A stretch of DNA of 64,000 nucleotides from Xylophilus rhododendri (GCF_009906855.1 NZ_CP047650.1:3596001-3660000); one strand, 5' to 3'. Counted from the first letter of the stretch, positions 8,261-17,039 are shown. The notes: a model not told the origin generated them from the letters alone. Translations and numbers: made by a program.

Positions 8261-9712
8261 ATGAACCAGAACAAGCAAGCATTCGACCTCGTCATCGTCG
8301 GCGCCACCATCGTGGACGGCAGCGGCCGGCCCGGCTTCGTGGCCGATGTGGGCATCGCCGATGGCCGCATCGCCGGCATCGGCACGTTGCCGGCCGATGC
8401 CGGCCGTGAACGGGTCCAGGCGGCCGGCCGGGTGCTGGCGCCGGGTTTCATCGATGTGCACACGCATGACGACCGGGCCCTGCTGACGCCGGGCGCGATG
8501 ACGGCCAAGCTGTCCCAGGGCGTGACCACGGTGGTCACCGGCAACTGCGGGCTGAGCCTGGCGCCGGGGCAGGTGCGCGGGCCCATCCCGCCGCCGCTGG
8601 ACCTGATCGCCACGCCGGAGTGGCTGCGTTATCCGCGTTTCGCCGACTACCTGGAGGCGATAGACCGCCAGGGCACGGCCACCAACGCCGTCTGCCTGGT
8701 CGGCCACCTGAGCCTGCGCGCCAATGTGATGGACGACCTGGAGCGGGCCGCCACGCCGGCCGAATGCCAGGCCATGCAGGAGCTGCTGGCCGATGCCTTG
8801 CAGGCCGGCGCCTGGGGCATGTCCACCGGCACCTTCTACCCGCCGGCACGCCATGCCAGCACCGACGAGATCGTGGCCGTGGGCGAGCCGCTGCGCGAGC
8901 ACGGCGGCCTCTATGCCACCCACATGCGCAACGAGGCCGAGAAGGTCATCGATGCGCTGGACGAGACCTTCGAGATCGGCCGCCGCCTGGGCGTGCGGGT
9001 GCTGATCTCGCACCACAAGCTGGCCGGCGTGGCCAACCATGGCCGTTCGGTGGAGACCCTCAAGCGCATCGCCGCGGCGATGGAGAAGCAGCCGGTGTCC
9101 ATCGACTGCTATCCCTACAACGCTTCCTCGACCGTGCTGCGGCCGGAGTTCGTGGCGCGCGCCTCCTCGGTGCTGGTGAGCTGGTCGCAGACCATGCCGC
9201 AGTTCGCCGGCCGCACCTTGTCCGATGTGGCGGCCGAACTCGGCTGCACCGACGAGGAGGCCGCCACGCAGCTGATGCCGGCCGGCGCCATCTATTTCAT
9301 GATGGACGAGGCCGATGTGCGCCGCATCCTGGCCTTTCCCAAGACCATGGTGGGCTCGGACGGCATGCCGCACGACGAGCATCCGCATCCGCGTTTGTGG
9401 GGCACCTTCCCGCGGGTGCTGGGCCACTACGCCCGGGAAGAGAAGCTGTTCAGCCTGGAAACCGCCGTGCACAAGATGAGCGGCCTGACCGCGCAGGAGC
9501 TGGGCCTGGCCGGCCGCGGCCTGGTCGCTGAGGGCATGGCGGCGGACCTGGTGCTGTTCGATCCTGACACGGTGAACGACAGTGCCAGCTTCGCCGAGCC
9601 GCGTGCGCTCAGCGCGGGCATAGACCAGGTCTGGGTGAACGGGCGGCTGGCCTTCGCCGACGGCGCCCTGCAAGACGAGCACGCCGGGCGGGTGATCCGC
9701 CGCGGCGCCTGA
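8261..9712 (+). CDS. N-acyl-D-amino-acid deacylase (D-aminoacylase), amidohydrolase superfamily
   Basis: Hydrolyses N-acyl-D-amino acids to a fatty or acetic acid and a D-amino acid. The 483-residue product has the beta-sandwich start FDLVIVGATIVDGSGRP, the metal-binding HxH in GFIDVHTHDD, and the cysteine in TGNCGLSLAP that helps hold the metal in D-aminoacylases. A downstream VGSDGMPHDEHPHPR segment carries the catalytic Asp. The ATG at 8261 was chosen; a GTG at 8243 overlapping the GntR stop would add six residues, and neither has a clear ribosome site. It ends 13 bases from the convergent pxpA gene. Confidence 0.88.
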   Translation: MNQNKQAFDLVIVGATIVDGSGRPGFVADVGIADGRIAGIGTLPADAGRERVQAAGRVLAPGFIDVHTHDDRALLTPGAMTAKLSQGVTTVVTGNCGLSLAPGQVRGPIPPPLDLIATPEWLRYPRFADYLEAIDRQGTATNAVCLVGHLSLRANVMDDLERAATPAECQAMQELLADALQAGAWGMSTGTFYPPARHASTDEIVAVGEPLREHGGLYATHMRNEAEKVIDALDETFEIGRRLGVRVLISHHKLAGVANHGRSVETLKRIAAAMEKQPVSIDCYPYNASSTVLRPEFVARASSVLVSWSQTMPQFAGRTLSDVAAELGCTDEEAATQLMPAGAIYFMMDEADVRRILAFPKTMVGSDGMPHDEHPHPRLWGTFPRVLGHYAREEKLFSLETAVHKMSGLTAQELGLAGRGLVAEGMAADLVLFDPDTVNDSASFAEPRALSAGIDQVWVNGRLAFADGALQDEHAGRVIRRGA

Positions 9713-9725
9713 AGCCCAGCCGGCT

Positions 9726-10478
9726 TCAGCCGGCGATGACCTCGATGCCCTCGGCCTGGAGGGCATCGCGGATGGTGCGGGCGAACAGCACCGCGCCGGG
9801 CTGGTCGCCGTGGATGCACAGGGTGTCCGCCACGATGGGCACGTCCTTGCCCGAGAGCGAACGCACCACGCCGTCGCAGACCATGCGTTTGACCTGGGTG
9901 ACGGCCTGCTCCACGTCCTCGATCATGGCGTGCGGCAGGTTGCGCGGGGTGAGGGTGCCGTCGTCCTGGTAGCTGCGGTCGGCATACACCTCGAAGGCCA
10001 CCGGCAGGCCCAGGTTCTGCGCCGCCTCGGTCATGTTGGCGTTGGCCACGTAGACCAGCAGGCCCGGGTCGTAGTCGTACACGGCCTGTGCGAAGGCGCG
10101 GGCCAGGGAGGCATCCTTGACCGTCATGTTGTAGAGCGCGCCGTGGCTCTTCACATGGTGCAGCTGGCTGCCCTGGCTTTGGGCGAAGGCCTGCAGCGCG
10201 CCGATCTGGTAGAGCGTGAGGTTGTAGACCTCGGCCGAGGTCATGGCCATGGCGCGGCGGCCGAAGCCCTGCAGGTCCGGCAGGCCGGGATGGGCGCCGA
10301 TGGCCACGTTGCTGGCGATGGCGGCCTGCACCGTCTTGAACATCACGTCCGGATCGCCCGCATGGAAGCCGCAGGCGATGTTGGCGGAGGTGACGTGGCC
10401 GAGAATTTCCAGGTCGTTGCCCATGTTCCAGGCGCCGAAGCTCTCGCCCATGTCGCAGTTGATGTCGATGGATGCCAT
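9726..10478 (-). CDS. pxpA: 5-oxoprolinase subunit PxpA (LamB/YcsF family)
   Basis: Cleaves 5-oxoproline (pyroglutamate) to glutamate with ATP, together with PxpB and PxpC. The 250-residue product starts IDINCDMGESFGAW, the signature start of the family, and contains SANIACGFHAGDP and the HVKSHGALYN motif. The ATG at 10478 follows AAAGGAA at a good distance; a longer upstream reading is antisense noise. It is the last gene of the aminotransferase-pxpB-pxpC-pxpA operon. Length matches the family (about 245-255). Confidence 0.96.
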   Translation of the reverse strand: MASIDINCDMGESFGAWNMGNDLEILGHVTSANIACGFHAGDPDVMFKTVQAAIASNVAIGAHPGLPDLQGFGRRAMAMTSAEVYNLTLYQIGALQAFAQSQGSQLHHVKSHGALYNMTVKDASLARAFAQAVYDYDPGLLVYVANANMTEAAQNLGLPVAFEVYADRSYQDDGTLTPRNLPHAMIEDVEQAVTQVKRMVCDGVVRSLSGKDVPIVADTLCIHGDQPGAVLFARTIRDALQAEGIEVIAG

Positions 10479-10512
10479 GTGGGTGGGTTCCTTTGTGTCT
10501 TGAAGTGGAAGT

Positions 10513-11520
10513 TCAGCGCAGCGACCGCGCCGCCTTGGCGCAGGCCGCGCCGAGGCGGGTTTCGGAGGCGAGCCAGAGTTCCTCGGCGGCCTGCTGGGTG
10601 ACCGGCTCGAAGCCCAGCACATCGCCGGGCAGCGATTGCGCCAGCAGCGGCAGGTCGGCGCTGCAGACATAGCCGATCTTGGGATAACCGCCGGCGCTCT
10701 GCCGGTCGGCCATGAGCACGATGGGCTGGCCATCGGGCGGCACCTGCACGGTGCCGAAGACGGTGGCCTCGGACACCAGTTCCAGCGGCGCCTTCAGCTT
10801 GAGGGCCTGGCCGGACAGGCGGGCGCCCATGCGGTCGGTTTCCTGGCTGACGCGGTAGGGCAGGGTGGTGAAGGCGTCCTTCGCTTCGTCGGTGAAATGC
10901 GCCCAATGCGGGCCGGGGACGAAACGCAGGCGGCCGGGCAGGTGCGCCGGCAGCGTCAGGGCCCGCGGCAGGTCGGCCAGCATCGGCAGGCCGCTGTCGC
11001 GCAGCAGTTCGGCCAGCGGGGTTTCCTCGGCGGCGCCCAGGGGAAGTACATCGCCCTTCTTGAGGGCCCGGCCCTGGAAGCCGCCCAGGCCGCCGCGCAC
11101 ATAGGTGCTGCGGCTGCCCAGCACCGGCTCGGTGGCGAAGCCGCCGCGCACGGCCAGGTAGACGCGGGCGCCGGCGCGGCGCTCGCCGAACTCCAGCGCC
11201 ACGCCGGCCCGCAGCATCACCGGGCGCTGCAGCGGCACCGGGCGGCCCTCGGCGCTGGCCTGCAGGTCGGCGCCGCACAGGGCGATCAGCACGTCCTGGC
11301 CGAAGCTGACCCGCGGGCCGGTGAGGGTGCATTCGAGCACCGCCGCATCGGCCGGGTTGCCCACCAGCGCATTGGCCAGGCGGTGCGACCACTCGTCCAT
11401 CGGCCCGTTGACCGGCACGCCGATCAGCTGGTGGCCGAGGCGGCCCAGGTCCTGCAGCAGGCTGTACATGCCGGGGCGTTCGACCTTCATGACCGGCTTG
11501 TTTTTAACAACGCGGCTCAT
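10513..11520 (-). CDS. pxpC: 5-oxoprolinase subunit PxpC (biotin-dependent carboxyltransferase family)
   Basis: A 335-residue protein of the AHS2/KipA family. GMYSLLQDLGRLGHQ and GVPVNGPMD near the N-terminus and YLAVRGGFATEPVLGSRSTY in the middle are family signatures. The ATG at 11520 overlaps the pxpB stop (ATGA), which marks translational coupling and fixes the start. PxpC forms the catalytic unit with PxpB, and PxpA is 34 bases downstream. In other bacteria these proteins were once called allophanate hydrolase subunit 2; the complete A-B-C set here points to 5-oxoprolinase. Confidence 0.94.
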   Translation of the reverse strand: MSRVVKNKPVMKVERPGMYSLLQDLGRLGHQLIGVPVNGPMDEWSHRLANALVGNPADAAVLECTLTGPRVSFGQDVLIALCGADLQASAEGRPVPLQRPVMLRAGVALEFGERRAGARVYLAVRGGFATEPVLGSRSTYVRGGLGGFQGRALKKGDVLPLGAAEETPLAELLRDSGLPMLADLPRALTLPAHLPGRLRFVPGPHWAHFTDEAKDAFTTLPYRVSQETDRMGARLSGQALKLKAPLELVSEATVFGTVQVPPDGQPIVLMADRQSAGGYPKIGYVCSADLPLLAQSLPGDVLGFEPVTQQAAEELWLASETRLGAACAKAARSLR

Positions 11521-12266
11521 GGGCGGGCCTCCACCGTGTCGCGGAACTCTTCCGGCGTGATCGGCCGGAACTGGATACGGTCGCCCAGCTGCACCCGCGT
11601 GGGTGGATCCGCCGTGATGTCGAACATGTTCCACGGCGTGCGCCCCAGCAGGTTCCAGCCGCCCGGCGAGGTGGTCTGGTAGATGGAGGAGATGCCGTTG
11701 GCGATGGCCACCGAACCGGCCTCCACACGCGTGCGCGGCGTGGGCCGGCGCTTGACCTGCAGGCGGACATCCACCGGCCCGGCGAAGGCATTGCCCGGCG
11801 AGAAGAAGAAGGCATAGACCGTCAGCGGCCGGCTGCTGTGCAGGGTGACCACCTCCTCGGGCGAGAGCTGGCACTGGCGGGCCACGTCTTCCAGGTCGGG
11901 GCCGTATTCGCCGCCGTAGCAGGCCGGAATCTCGACCAGCCGGCCGGCGCTGGCCAATGCCGGCACGCCCGCGGCCAGAACCTGTTCGATCTGCCGGGTC
12001 AGCTGCACCGAGGGCAGGCCCTGGACCGCGCGGAAAGCCAGGGGCTGGAAATACACCGCCACCGTGGTGAAGGCCGGCACCACATCGACGACACCGGGCA
12101 GGGCGGCGTCCAGCAGGCGCGCGGCCACGGCGTGGACCAGGCGGCTCAGCGCCTCGTCCACCTGGGCCCCCAGGCGGACCATCAGGCAGCGGTCGCCGAC
12201 GGGTTCGATCGACCCGTCCGCGGGCATGGCCAGGAGCGGCCGGTTTTCGGTGGCTTGCAGGTTCAT
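11517..12266 (-). CDS. pxpB: 5-oxoprolinase subunit PxpB (AHS1/KipI family)
   Basis: A 249-residue protein of the AHS1 family. It shows PVGDRCLMVRLG near the start, FTTVAVYFQP, the ALSPEEV-like QLSPEEVVTLHSS segment and the C-terminal PGGWNLLGRTPW signature. Its ATG overlaps the aminotransferase stop and its stop overlaps the pxpC start, so all are tightly coupled. Together PxpBC and PxpA convert pyroglutamate to glutamate, which the co-transcribed aminotransferase could then use as an amino donor or product. Confidence 0.95.
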   Translation of the reverse strand: MNLQATENRPLLAMPADGSIEPVGDRCLMVRLGAQVDEALSRLVHAVAARLLDAALPGVVDVVPAFTTVAVYFQPLAFRAVQGLPSVQLTRQIEQVLAAGVPALASAGRLVEIPACYGGEYGPDLEDVARQCQLSPEEVVTLHSSRPLTVYAFFFSPGNAFAGPVDVRLQVKRRPTPRTRVEAGSVAIANGISSIYQTTSPGGWNLLGRTPWNMFDITADPPTRVQLGDRIQFRPITPEEFRDTVEARP

Positions 12267-13510
12267 GGCCGTGATTCTGGCGGCAGCAGCGCCGCGCAGG
12301 CCGCGACGATGCGTTCACAGGCCTCGCGCAGGCGTTCGTCCGACAGGGCATAGGCCAGCCGCACATAGGGCGCCAGGCCGAAGGCGGTGCCGGGCACCAC
12401 CGCCACGCCGGCCCCTTCGAGCAGGTAGCGGGCGAAGTCGATGTCGCTGGCGATGAGCTCGCCCGCCGGGGTACGCATGCCCAGCGTGGCCGAGCAGTCG
12501 GCGTAGAGGTAGAAGGCGGCCGGCGGGCGGCGCATGGTCAGCAGCGGCGCGGCCCGGGCCAGGATGTCCAGCGCCAGGTCGCGGCGCGCGCGCAGGCGCT
12601 GGCGCCAGTCGTCGAGGAAGGCCTGCGGGCCTTCGAGGGCGGCCACCGCGGCGGCCTGGCTCACCGAGCTGGGGTTGCTGGTGCTCTGCGACTGCAGCAG
12701 CTCCAGCGCCTTGATCAGCCAGGCCGGCCCGCCCGCGTAGCCCAGGCGCCAGCCGGTCATGGCGTAGGCCTTGGAGACGCCGTTGATCGTCAGCGTGCGT
12801 GCCTGCATGGCCGGCGCGGCCTGGGCGAAGGAGCAGAAGCGGCCCTCGAAGACGATGGCCTCGTAGATGTCGTCGGCCACCACGAGCAGGCGCGGATGGC
12901 GGGCCACCACTTCGGCCAGGGCGCGGAATTCGTCCTCCGTGTAGAGCGCGCCGGAAGGATTGCCCGGCGCGTTCAGCATCAGCCAGCGGGTGCGCGGTGT
13001 GATGGCCGCGGCCAGCATTTCGGGGGTGAGCTTGAAATCGTTCGCCGCATCCGGCACCAGCACCACCGGCTCGCCGCCGGCGATGCGCACCATCTCGGAA
13101 TAGGACACCCAGTAGGGCGCGACCACGATCACCTCGTCGCCCGCATCCACCGTGGCCAGCATGGCGTTGAACAGGATCTGCTTGGCGCCGGTGGCGGCGA
13201 TGATCTCTTTGGCCTCGTAGCGCAGGCCGTTGTCGCGCACGAATTTGTGCATCACGGCCGCCTTCAGCCGGGGCGTGCCGCCGACGTCGGTATAGCGGGT
13301 CTGGCCCTGCTCCATGGCCAGCGCGGCGGCCTGGCGGATGTGCGCGGGCGTGTCGAAATCCAGTTCGCCCTCGCTCAGGCTGATGATGCTGCGGCCCTGG
13401 GCGGCGAGTTCGCGGGCACGGGCCGAGGCGGCGCCGGTGGCCGATGGACGCGCGGCGGCCAGGCGGGCCGACAGGCGGGTGTCCAGGGGCTGTTCGATGA
13501 CGGATGGCAT
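12263..13510 (-). CDS. PLP-dependent aminotransferase, class I/II (aspartate aminotransferase-like)
   Basis: A 415-residue fold-type I enzyme. Landmarks are GEGELDFDTP-like SLSEGELDFDTPAH, the YTDVGGTPRLK segment, NAPGNPSGALYT (Asn binding PLP), the VADDIYEAI aspartate/tyrosine pair, and the PLP lysine in TINGVSKAYAMTGWRLGY. First gene of the pxp operon. Its ATG at 13510 is chosen because the reading upstream runs antisense through the divergent GntR gene. An operator core TGGTATACCA lies 46 bases upstream. The amino donor cannot be predicted; coupling to 5-oxoprolinase suggests glutamate or 2-oxoglutarate is one partner. Confidence 0.93.
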   Translation of the reverse strand: MPSVIEQPLDTRLSARLAAARPSATGAASARARELAAQGRSIISLSEGELDFDTPAHIRQAAALAMEQGQTRYTDVGGTPRLKAAVMHKFVRDNGLRYEAKEIIAATGAKQILFNAMLATVDAGDEVIVVAPYWVSYSEMVRIAGGEPVVLVPDAANDFKLTPEMLAAAITPRTRWLMLNAPGNPSGALYTEDEFRALAEVVARHPRLLVVADDIYEAIVFEGRFCSFAQAAPAMQARTLTINGVSKAYAMTGWRLGYAGGPAWLIKALELLQSQSTSNPSSVSQAAAVAALEGPQAFLDDWRQRLRARRDLALDILARAAPLLTMRRPPAAFYLYADCSATLGMRTPAGELIASDIDFARYLLEGAGVAVVPGTAFGLAPYVRLAYALSDERLREACERIVAACAALLPPESRP

Positions 13511-13555
13511 GGCTTCAATCTGGTGCGAAAACGGTCGAAAAGTGTGGTGCACACT

Positions 13556-13565
13556 TGGTATACCA
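13556..13565. promoter_or_regulatory. palindromic operator TGGTATACCA between aminotransferase and gntR
   Basis: Perfect 10-base palindrome in the 117-base gap between the divergent aminotransferase and GntR genes. The flanks also match those of the site at 3568: GTGCACA before, and a CGGTATATAGCAATG tail after that corresponds to TGGTATCTAGCAATG there. About 35 of roughly 48 positions look alike across the two regions. This suggests a duplicated promoter-operator serving the same regulon. Confidence 0.65.
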
Positions 13566-13627
13566 GCGGTATATAGCAATGCCCGTGCCATGGCGGACGG
13601 CGGCGAGGAGGCACAATCGCCGGCACC

Positions 13628-14317
13628 ATGAACACCAGCAAAGTCGCGGACGAGACATCCGCGGATTCCGACATCGACGACAGCGGCGGCCTGGGCAAGG
13701 GCCTGGCCAACCAGGCCTACGAGGCGCTGGTCGACCTGATCTTCTCGCGCGAACTCCAGCAGGGCGACCTGGTGCAGGAGCGCATGCTGGCGCTGCAGCT
13801 GGGCATCTCGCGCACGCCGCTGCGCGCGGCCATGCACCGCCTCGAAGGCGAACGCATCCTGGAGCGGCGCGGCGGCCGCCTGGTGGTGCGGCAGGTGACG
13901 CTGCAGGAGATCATGGAGGCGCTGCATGTGCGCCGCCTGCTCGAATCCGAGGCCGCGGCCAAGGCGGCCGGCAAGGTGCCCAAGCCCTTGCTGGACGGCC
14001 TGCGCCGGCGCATCCAGACCCTGCTGGAACTCGACGACCCGGCCAGCCCCGAGCACCAGGCGCTGGACGCCGACCTGCACGGCGCGGTCATCGAATGGTG
14101 CGGCAACCAGATGCTGGGCGAGATGATCGACGAGGTGCGGCGCAAGACCCGCATGTTCTCGCTCAAGCGCCTCAACAACCGCCTGGCGCCGGTCTGCCTG
14201 GAGCACCTGGCCATGGTCGATGCGCTGGAGCGCGGCGACGGCCCGGCGGCCGCGGCCGAGACGGCGCGCCATATCGACAACATCCGCCAGTCCATCATCG
14301 ACAAGCTGGCGGGCTGA
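13628..14317 (+). CDS. GntR family transcriptional regulator, FCD domain
   Basis: A 229-residue regulator. The winged helix covers about residues 30-95 (LGISRTPLRAAMHRLEGERIL recognition region), followed by an FCD ligand domain with DADLHGAVIEW, LEHLAMVDAL and ARHIDNI carrying the conserved Asp/His residues. It is divergent from the aminotransferase-pxp operon, with a TGGTATACCA site in between, an arrangement typical of a local repressor that also controls itself. Similar to the regulator at 7575. Confidence 0.92.
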   Translation: MNTSKVADETSADSDIDDSGGLGKGLANQAYEALVDLIFSRELQQGDLVQERMLALQLGISRTPLRAAMHRLEGERILERRGGRLVVRQVTLQEIMEALHVRRLLESEAAAKAAGKVPKPLLDGLRRRIQTLLELDDPASPEHQALDADLHGAVIEWCGNQMLGEMIDEVRRKTRMFSLKRLNNRLAPVCLEHLAMVDALERGDGPAAAAETARHIDNIRQSIIDKLAG

Positions 14318-14330
14318 GCCGCGGGCGCTT

Positions 14331-15557
14331 TCAGGCCTGCTTGACCCAGGCCCCCGCCTTCAGGATGCCGTCTATGCGCTCGCCCTGGCCGCCGAGCACG
14401 CCGATGTCGGCCAGCGGATCGCCATCGACCACCAGCAGGTCGGCGTATGCGCCCGCCTGCACCACGCCCAGCTTGCCCTGCATGCCGACGATCTCGGCAC
14501 CGGTCTGCGTGGCCTGGCACAGTACCTCGTAGGCGCCGAGGATGTTGGCGCGCAGCGTGAGTTCGTCGCTCTGGAACTGCTGCATGTCGCCCAGCAGGTC
14601 GGTGCCCAGGCCCATCTTCACGCCGTGTTTCTTCAGCAGGCCGAGTGCCGCGAAGCCCTGCTTCATCACCGCGTCGTTCTTCGCCAGTGTTTCGGGCGAC
14701 AGGCCCATCCGCGCGCCGACGCGGGCCATGGCGTCGTAGGTCACCAGGGTGGGCACCACGAAGGCGCCGTGGCGGGCCATGGTCTCGGCCGCCTCGTCGT
14801 CGATCAGGTTGCCGTGCTCGATGGTGCGCACCCCCAGTTCCACCACCCGCTTGATCGCCTTGCCGGTATAGGCATGGGCCATCACATAGGTCTGGTGGTT
14901 GCCCGCCTCTTCCACCATGGCGCGCACCTCGTCCACCGAGAACTGCATGTTGCCGATCGGGTCGGTGGGCGATGCCACGCCGCCGGAGGCCATGATCTTG
15001 ATGTGGCTGGCGCCGGCGCGCATCTCTTCCCGCACCGCCTTGCGCACGTCGTCCACGCCGTCGACGATGCGGCCGATGGCGCCCATGTTGCGGTTGCAGC
15101 CGCAGGGGTCGGGATCGGTGTTGTCGAAGCGTTCGCGGAAGTCGCCGTGGCCGCCGGTCTGCGACAGCGCCTTGCCGGCCACGAAGAGGCGCGGGCCGGG
15201 GATGATGCCGTCCTCGATCGCCTTGGCCATGGCGTAGTCGGCGCCGCCGGCATCGCGCACGGTGGTGAAGCCGCGCTTGAGCATGCCTTCGAGGATGGGC
15301 ACCGCACGCAGGATGGCGAAGGTGTTGGGCAGGCGCCCGTTCAGGCCCAGGTTGGCCACCGAGGCGATGACGTGGGCATGGCAGTCCACCAGGCCCGGCA
15401 TCAGGGTCTTGCCGGCCAGGTCGATGAGCTGGGCGCCGGGGATGTCCACCGGGCCGGGCGTGACCTGGGTGATGGACTCGCCGTCCACGACCACGTTGAA
15501 AAGCTCGGAGCCGGTATGGGCGTGGTCGCGGACCAGGGCGTTCTTGAAAATGATCAT
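14331..15557 (-). CDS. metal-dependent amidohydrolase (dipeptidase/imidazolonepropionase-like)
   Basis: A 408-residue amidohydrolase of the prolidase-like cluster related to imidazolonepropionase. It has the HxH metal site in LVDCHAHVI, GFTTVRDAGG, the GHGDFRERF segment, a histidine at YVMAHAYTGKA and another at VRTIEHGNLI, and the catalytic Asp in LGTDLLGDM. No signal peptide is seen. It is the last gene of the hydroxyproline-type operon, 4 bases after the LivF gene. Known relatives cleave Xaa-Pro or Xaa-Lys/Arg dipeptides, so release of hydroxyproline from a small peptide after uptake is a reasonable but unproven role. Confidence 0.82.
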   Translation of the reverse strand: MIIFKNALVRDHAHTGSELFNVVVDGESITQVTPGPVDIPGAQLIDLAGKTLMPGLVDCHAHVIASVANLGLNGRLPNTFAILRAVPILEGMLKRGFTTVRDAGGADYAMAKAIEDGIIPGPRLFVAGKALSQTGGHGDFRERFDNTDPDPCGCNRNMGAIGRIVDGVDDVRKAVREEMRAGASHIKIMASGGVASPTDPIGNMQFSVDEVRAMVEEAGNHQTYVMAHAYTGKAIKRVVELGVRTIEHGNLIDDEAAETMARHGAFVVPTLVTYDAMARVGARMGLSPETLAKNDAVMKQGFAALGLLKKHGVKMGLGTDLLGDMQQFQSDELTLRANILGAYEVLCQATQTGAEIVGMQGKLGVVQAGAYADLLVVDGDPLADIGVLGGQGERIDGILKAGAWVKQA

Positions 15558-15561
15558 GGTG

Positions 15562-16278
15562 TCAGGTTTGTTCGCTGTGCTTGCCGAGGAAGAGGTCGGC
15601 CGCTTTCGGGTCGTTCAGCAGGTCCCGGGCGGCACCCTGCATGGCCACCCGGCCCTGGTCGATGATGTAGCCGCGCTGGCTGATGGCCAGCGACTGCCGG
15701 GCGCGCTGCTCCACCATCAGCACGGTGGTGCCGCTGGCGGGCAGCACCCGCACATAGTCCAGGATCTCGTCGACCCGGGCGGGCGAGAGGGCGGCGGTGG
15801 GTTCGTCCAGCAGCAGGGTGTCGGGCTGGCGCATCAGGGCGCGGGCGAAGGCCAGCTGCTGGCGCTCGCCGCCGGAGAGCGATCCGGCCGCGCGCCTGCG
15901 GTGCCCCGCCAGCGCCGGGAACAGGGCGTACATCGCATCGGCCCGCTCGCGCGGCTTCTTCACGCCCTGCACCACCAGCAGGTTCTCGTGCACCGACAAC
16001 GAGGCGAACACATTGGCCACCTGGGGCACGTAGCCGATGCCGCAGTCGAGCCGGTCTTCCACCGACAGGGTGGCCAGGTCGGTGTCGCCCAGCATCACCG
16101 TGCCGCGCGAGCGCGGCAGCAGGCCCATGATGGCCTTGATGACGGTGGACTTGCCCGCGCCGTTGGTGCCGGCGATGGTGACGATCTCGCCCGGCATCAC
16201 CTCCAGCGAGATGCCCTTGAGGATGTCGACCTCGCTGTAGCCGCCGGCCAGGTCCTGTACGCTCAGCACCGGCTTCAT
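15562..16278 (-). CDS. branched-chain-type ABC transporter ATP-binding protein, LivF-like
   Basis: A 238-residue ATPase. Walker A GTNGAGKST, signature LSGGERQQLAFARAL, Walker B TLLLDEPTAALSP and the switch residue in VLMVEQRA are all present. The short form without a C-terminal extension is the LivF type. The ATG overlaps the LivG-like stop (ATGA). It pairs with the LivG-like ATPase to power the LivH/LivM permease of the same operon. Neighbouring enzymes suggest the substrate is hydroxyproline or a hydroxyproline peptide. Confidence 0.94.
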   Translation of the reverse strand: MKPVLSVQDLAGGYSEVDILKGISLEVMPGEIVTIAGTNGAGKSTVIKAIMGLLPRSRGTVMLGDTDLATLSVEDRLDCGIGYVPQVANVFASLSVHENLLVVQGVKKPRERADAMYALFPALAGHRRRAAGSLSGGERQQLAFARALMRQPDTLLLDEPTAALSPARVDEILDYVRVLPASGTTVLMVEQRARQSLAISQRGYIIDQGRVAMQGAARDLLNDPKAADLFLGKHSEQT

Positions 16279-17039
16279 GCGGCGGCTCCCATGTAGGCGG
16301 CGCGCACCTGCGGGTGTTCCAGCACGGCGGCCGGCTCGCCATGGGCGATCAGCCTGCCGCTGTCGAGCACATAGAGGTCTTCGACCAGCCGGTTCAGCGC
16401 CATGAGGTTGTGTTCGATGATGAGAAAGCCGATGCCGCGCTCGCGGTTGATCTCGCGGATGCGCTCCGAAATTTCGTCGATCAGCACCGGGTTGACGCCG
16501 GCATAAGGCTCGTCGAGCAGGATGAAGCTCGGCTCGGACATCAGCGCCCGGCCCAGCTCCAGCAGCTTCTTCTGCCCGCCCGACAGGCCGCCCGCCAGCT
16601 TGCCGGCGACCGGCGCGAGCTTGAGGAAATCGATCAGGCTGTCGGCCCGCTCGCAAGCCTCCTGCTCGAACCTGCGCACCTTGCCGGGAGACAGGAAGAG
16701 CGACAGCAGCGACTCGCCCGGCTGCTTGCGCGGGCCGACCAGCAGGTTGTCGCGCACGGTGAGGTGCTTGAACTCGCGCGGGATCTGGAAGGTGCGGCCC
16801 AGGCCCATCTGCGCGCGTTTGTCGGCGCCGAGGGAGCCGAAGCCGGTGTCGCCGAAACGGACCTCGCCGCCGTCGGCCTGCATCAGGCCGCTGAGCACCG
16901 AGAACAGCGTGCTCTTGCCCGCGCCGTTGGGACCGATCATGCCGTGGATGCCGCCCAGCGTGGCCTCGAAGCTCACGCCCTGCAGCACCTGGAAGTCGCC
17001 ATAGGCCAGGCTGATGTCCTTGACCGAGAGATGTTTCAC
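16275..17039 (-). CDS. branched-chain-type ABC transporter ATP-binding protein, LivG-like
   Basis: A 254-residue ATPase with Walker A GPNGAGKST, the LivG-type LGRTFQIPREFKHLTVRDNLLVG stretch split around the Q-loop, signature LSGGQKKLLELGRAL and Walker B FILLDEPYAGVNP. The GTG start at 17039 overlaps the LivM stop (GTGA), which fixes the start. The C-terminal extension characteristic of LivG is present. It is co-transcribed with the other Liv components. Confidence 0.94.
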   Translation of the reverse strand: MKHLSVKDISLAYGDFQVLQGVSFEATLGGIHGMIGPNGAGKSTLFSVLSGLMQADGGEVRFGDTGFGSLGADKRAQMGLGRTFQIPREFKHLTVRDNLLVGPRKQPGESLLSLFLSPGKVRRFEQEACERADSLIDFLKLAPVAGKLAGGLSGGQKKLLELGRALMSEPSFILLDEPYAGVNPVLIDEISERIREINRERGIGFLIIEHNLMALNRLVEDLYVLDSGRLIAHGEPAAVLEHPQVRAAYMGAAA

